DNA from: an uncultured Collinsella sp.
GTDB taxonomy: Bacteria > Actinomycetota > Coriobacteriia > Coriobacteriales > Coriobacteriaceae
Assembly: GCA_902496645.1 (NCBI GenBank)
Contig: CABVBR010000105.1
Span: 1 to 7,083, forward strand
DNA: 7,083 nt
Direction of reading: 5' to 3'
Made by a program: the position numbers and the translations under genes. This document shows, piece after piece, positions 6,968-7,083 of this stretch (positions are counted from its first letter, which is position 1; each line of letters opens with the position of its first letter). Under the pieces are notes generated by a model, which saw only the letters and a program-made list of their open reading frames with translations, was not told where the DNA came from and did no database searches.

Positions 6968-6972
6968 CCTCC
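6968..6972 (-). promoter_or_regulatory. Ribosome binding site fixing the mihF start
   Basis: GGAGG on the minus strand lies five bases before the ATG at 6962. It decides against the TTG at 6974, which this site overlaps. Confidence 0.85.
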
Positions 6973-7004
6973 AAATAGTTGGGTTATATCTGATTCAATA
7001 TTTG

Positions 7005-7034
7005 GCATTTTAGCACGTAAAACGTACAAAATGC
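7005..7034. promoter_or_regulatory. Dyad overlapping the mihF -10 element
   Basis: Perfect 7-bp arms GCATTTT (7005-7011) and AAAATGC (7028-7034) enclose an inner pair of ACGT boxes (7015-7018 and 7022-7025) separated by AAA. The candidate -10 lies within the left arm. It could be an operator for autoregulation or another repressor. It is too A+T-rich and too far from a gene end to be a likely terminator for this operon. Confidence 0.4.
7007..7015 (-). promoter_or_regulatory. Candidate extended -10 promoter for mihF operon
   Basis: On the minus strand TGCTAAAAT (7015-7007) fits an extended -10 element (TGn followed by a five-of-six match to TATAAT). The best -35 candidate, TTGGGC, is 20 bases upstream, too far for a standard promoter, so the extended element would carry the activity. 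The predicted leader is about 38 bases. A second, weaker candidate further upstream is TTGCAC-17-TAACCT. Confidence 0.4.
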
Positions 7035-7083
7035 CCAATCGCGGCTCCATAGGTTAGACGATACCCGCAAAAAGTGCAATATA

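Noticed and set aside
1..7083. Insertion sequence or phage attachment site suggested by repeats and MihF
   Set aside because: There is no transposase or integrase, no terminal inverted repeats and no tRNA gene; all genes are core housekeeping or competence functions.

Overview
The window is a G+C-rich piece of bacterial chromosome with every gene on the minus strand. The actinobacterial integration host factor MihF followed directly by gmk and rpoZ points to Actinomycetota. The rest of the order and the protein style suggest a Coriobacteriia member such as Collinsella; the class is an inference, not proven by the sequence.

Layout, read in the direction of transcription (high to low coordinates). 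Operon 1 starts at a candidate promoter/operator near 7005-7034 and runs mihF (6962-6654), gmk (6653-6047), rpoZ (6041-5760) and thiI (5759-4479). It ends at a strong intrinsic terminator (4435-4468). The genes are packed with no gap at two of three junctions. Operon 2 starts at a candidate promoter (4330-4358) and runs comEA (4264-3560) and comEC (3563-1129, overlapping comEA by four bases). holA follows after 78 bases with its own candidate promoter and runs off the left edge. Operon 1 combines nucleoid/DNA-binding, GMP phosphorylation, an RNA polymerase subunit and tRNA/thiamine sulfur transfer. Operon 2 carries the DNA-uptake receptor and channel, plus the clamp-loader delta subunit. No gene-free stretch exceeds about 215 bases, and I see no RNA gene, mobile element or CRISPR array.

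The striking feature is sequence integrity. Six short tandem duplications (14, 22, 37, 62, 73 and 216 bp) lie inside four of the seven genes, and comEC carries an additional one-base-type frameshift. Five of the duplications break the reading frame of gmk, thiI or comEC; the 216-bp one adds 72 residues in frame to HolA. The two copies of each duplication differ almost only at silent codon positions of the native frame. So each copy appears to have evolved inside an intact gene, in different genomes, before being placed side by side. gmk and holA are normally essential. The best reading is therefore joining of diverged strain variants during (metagenome) assembly, not real gene decay and not a new genetic system. 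Removing one copy of each duplication, and adding one base in comEC, restores full-length products: Gmk 189 aa, ThiI 414 aa and ComEC 766 aa.
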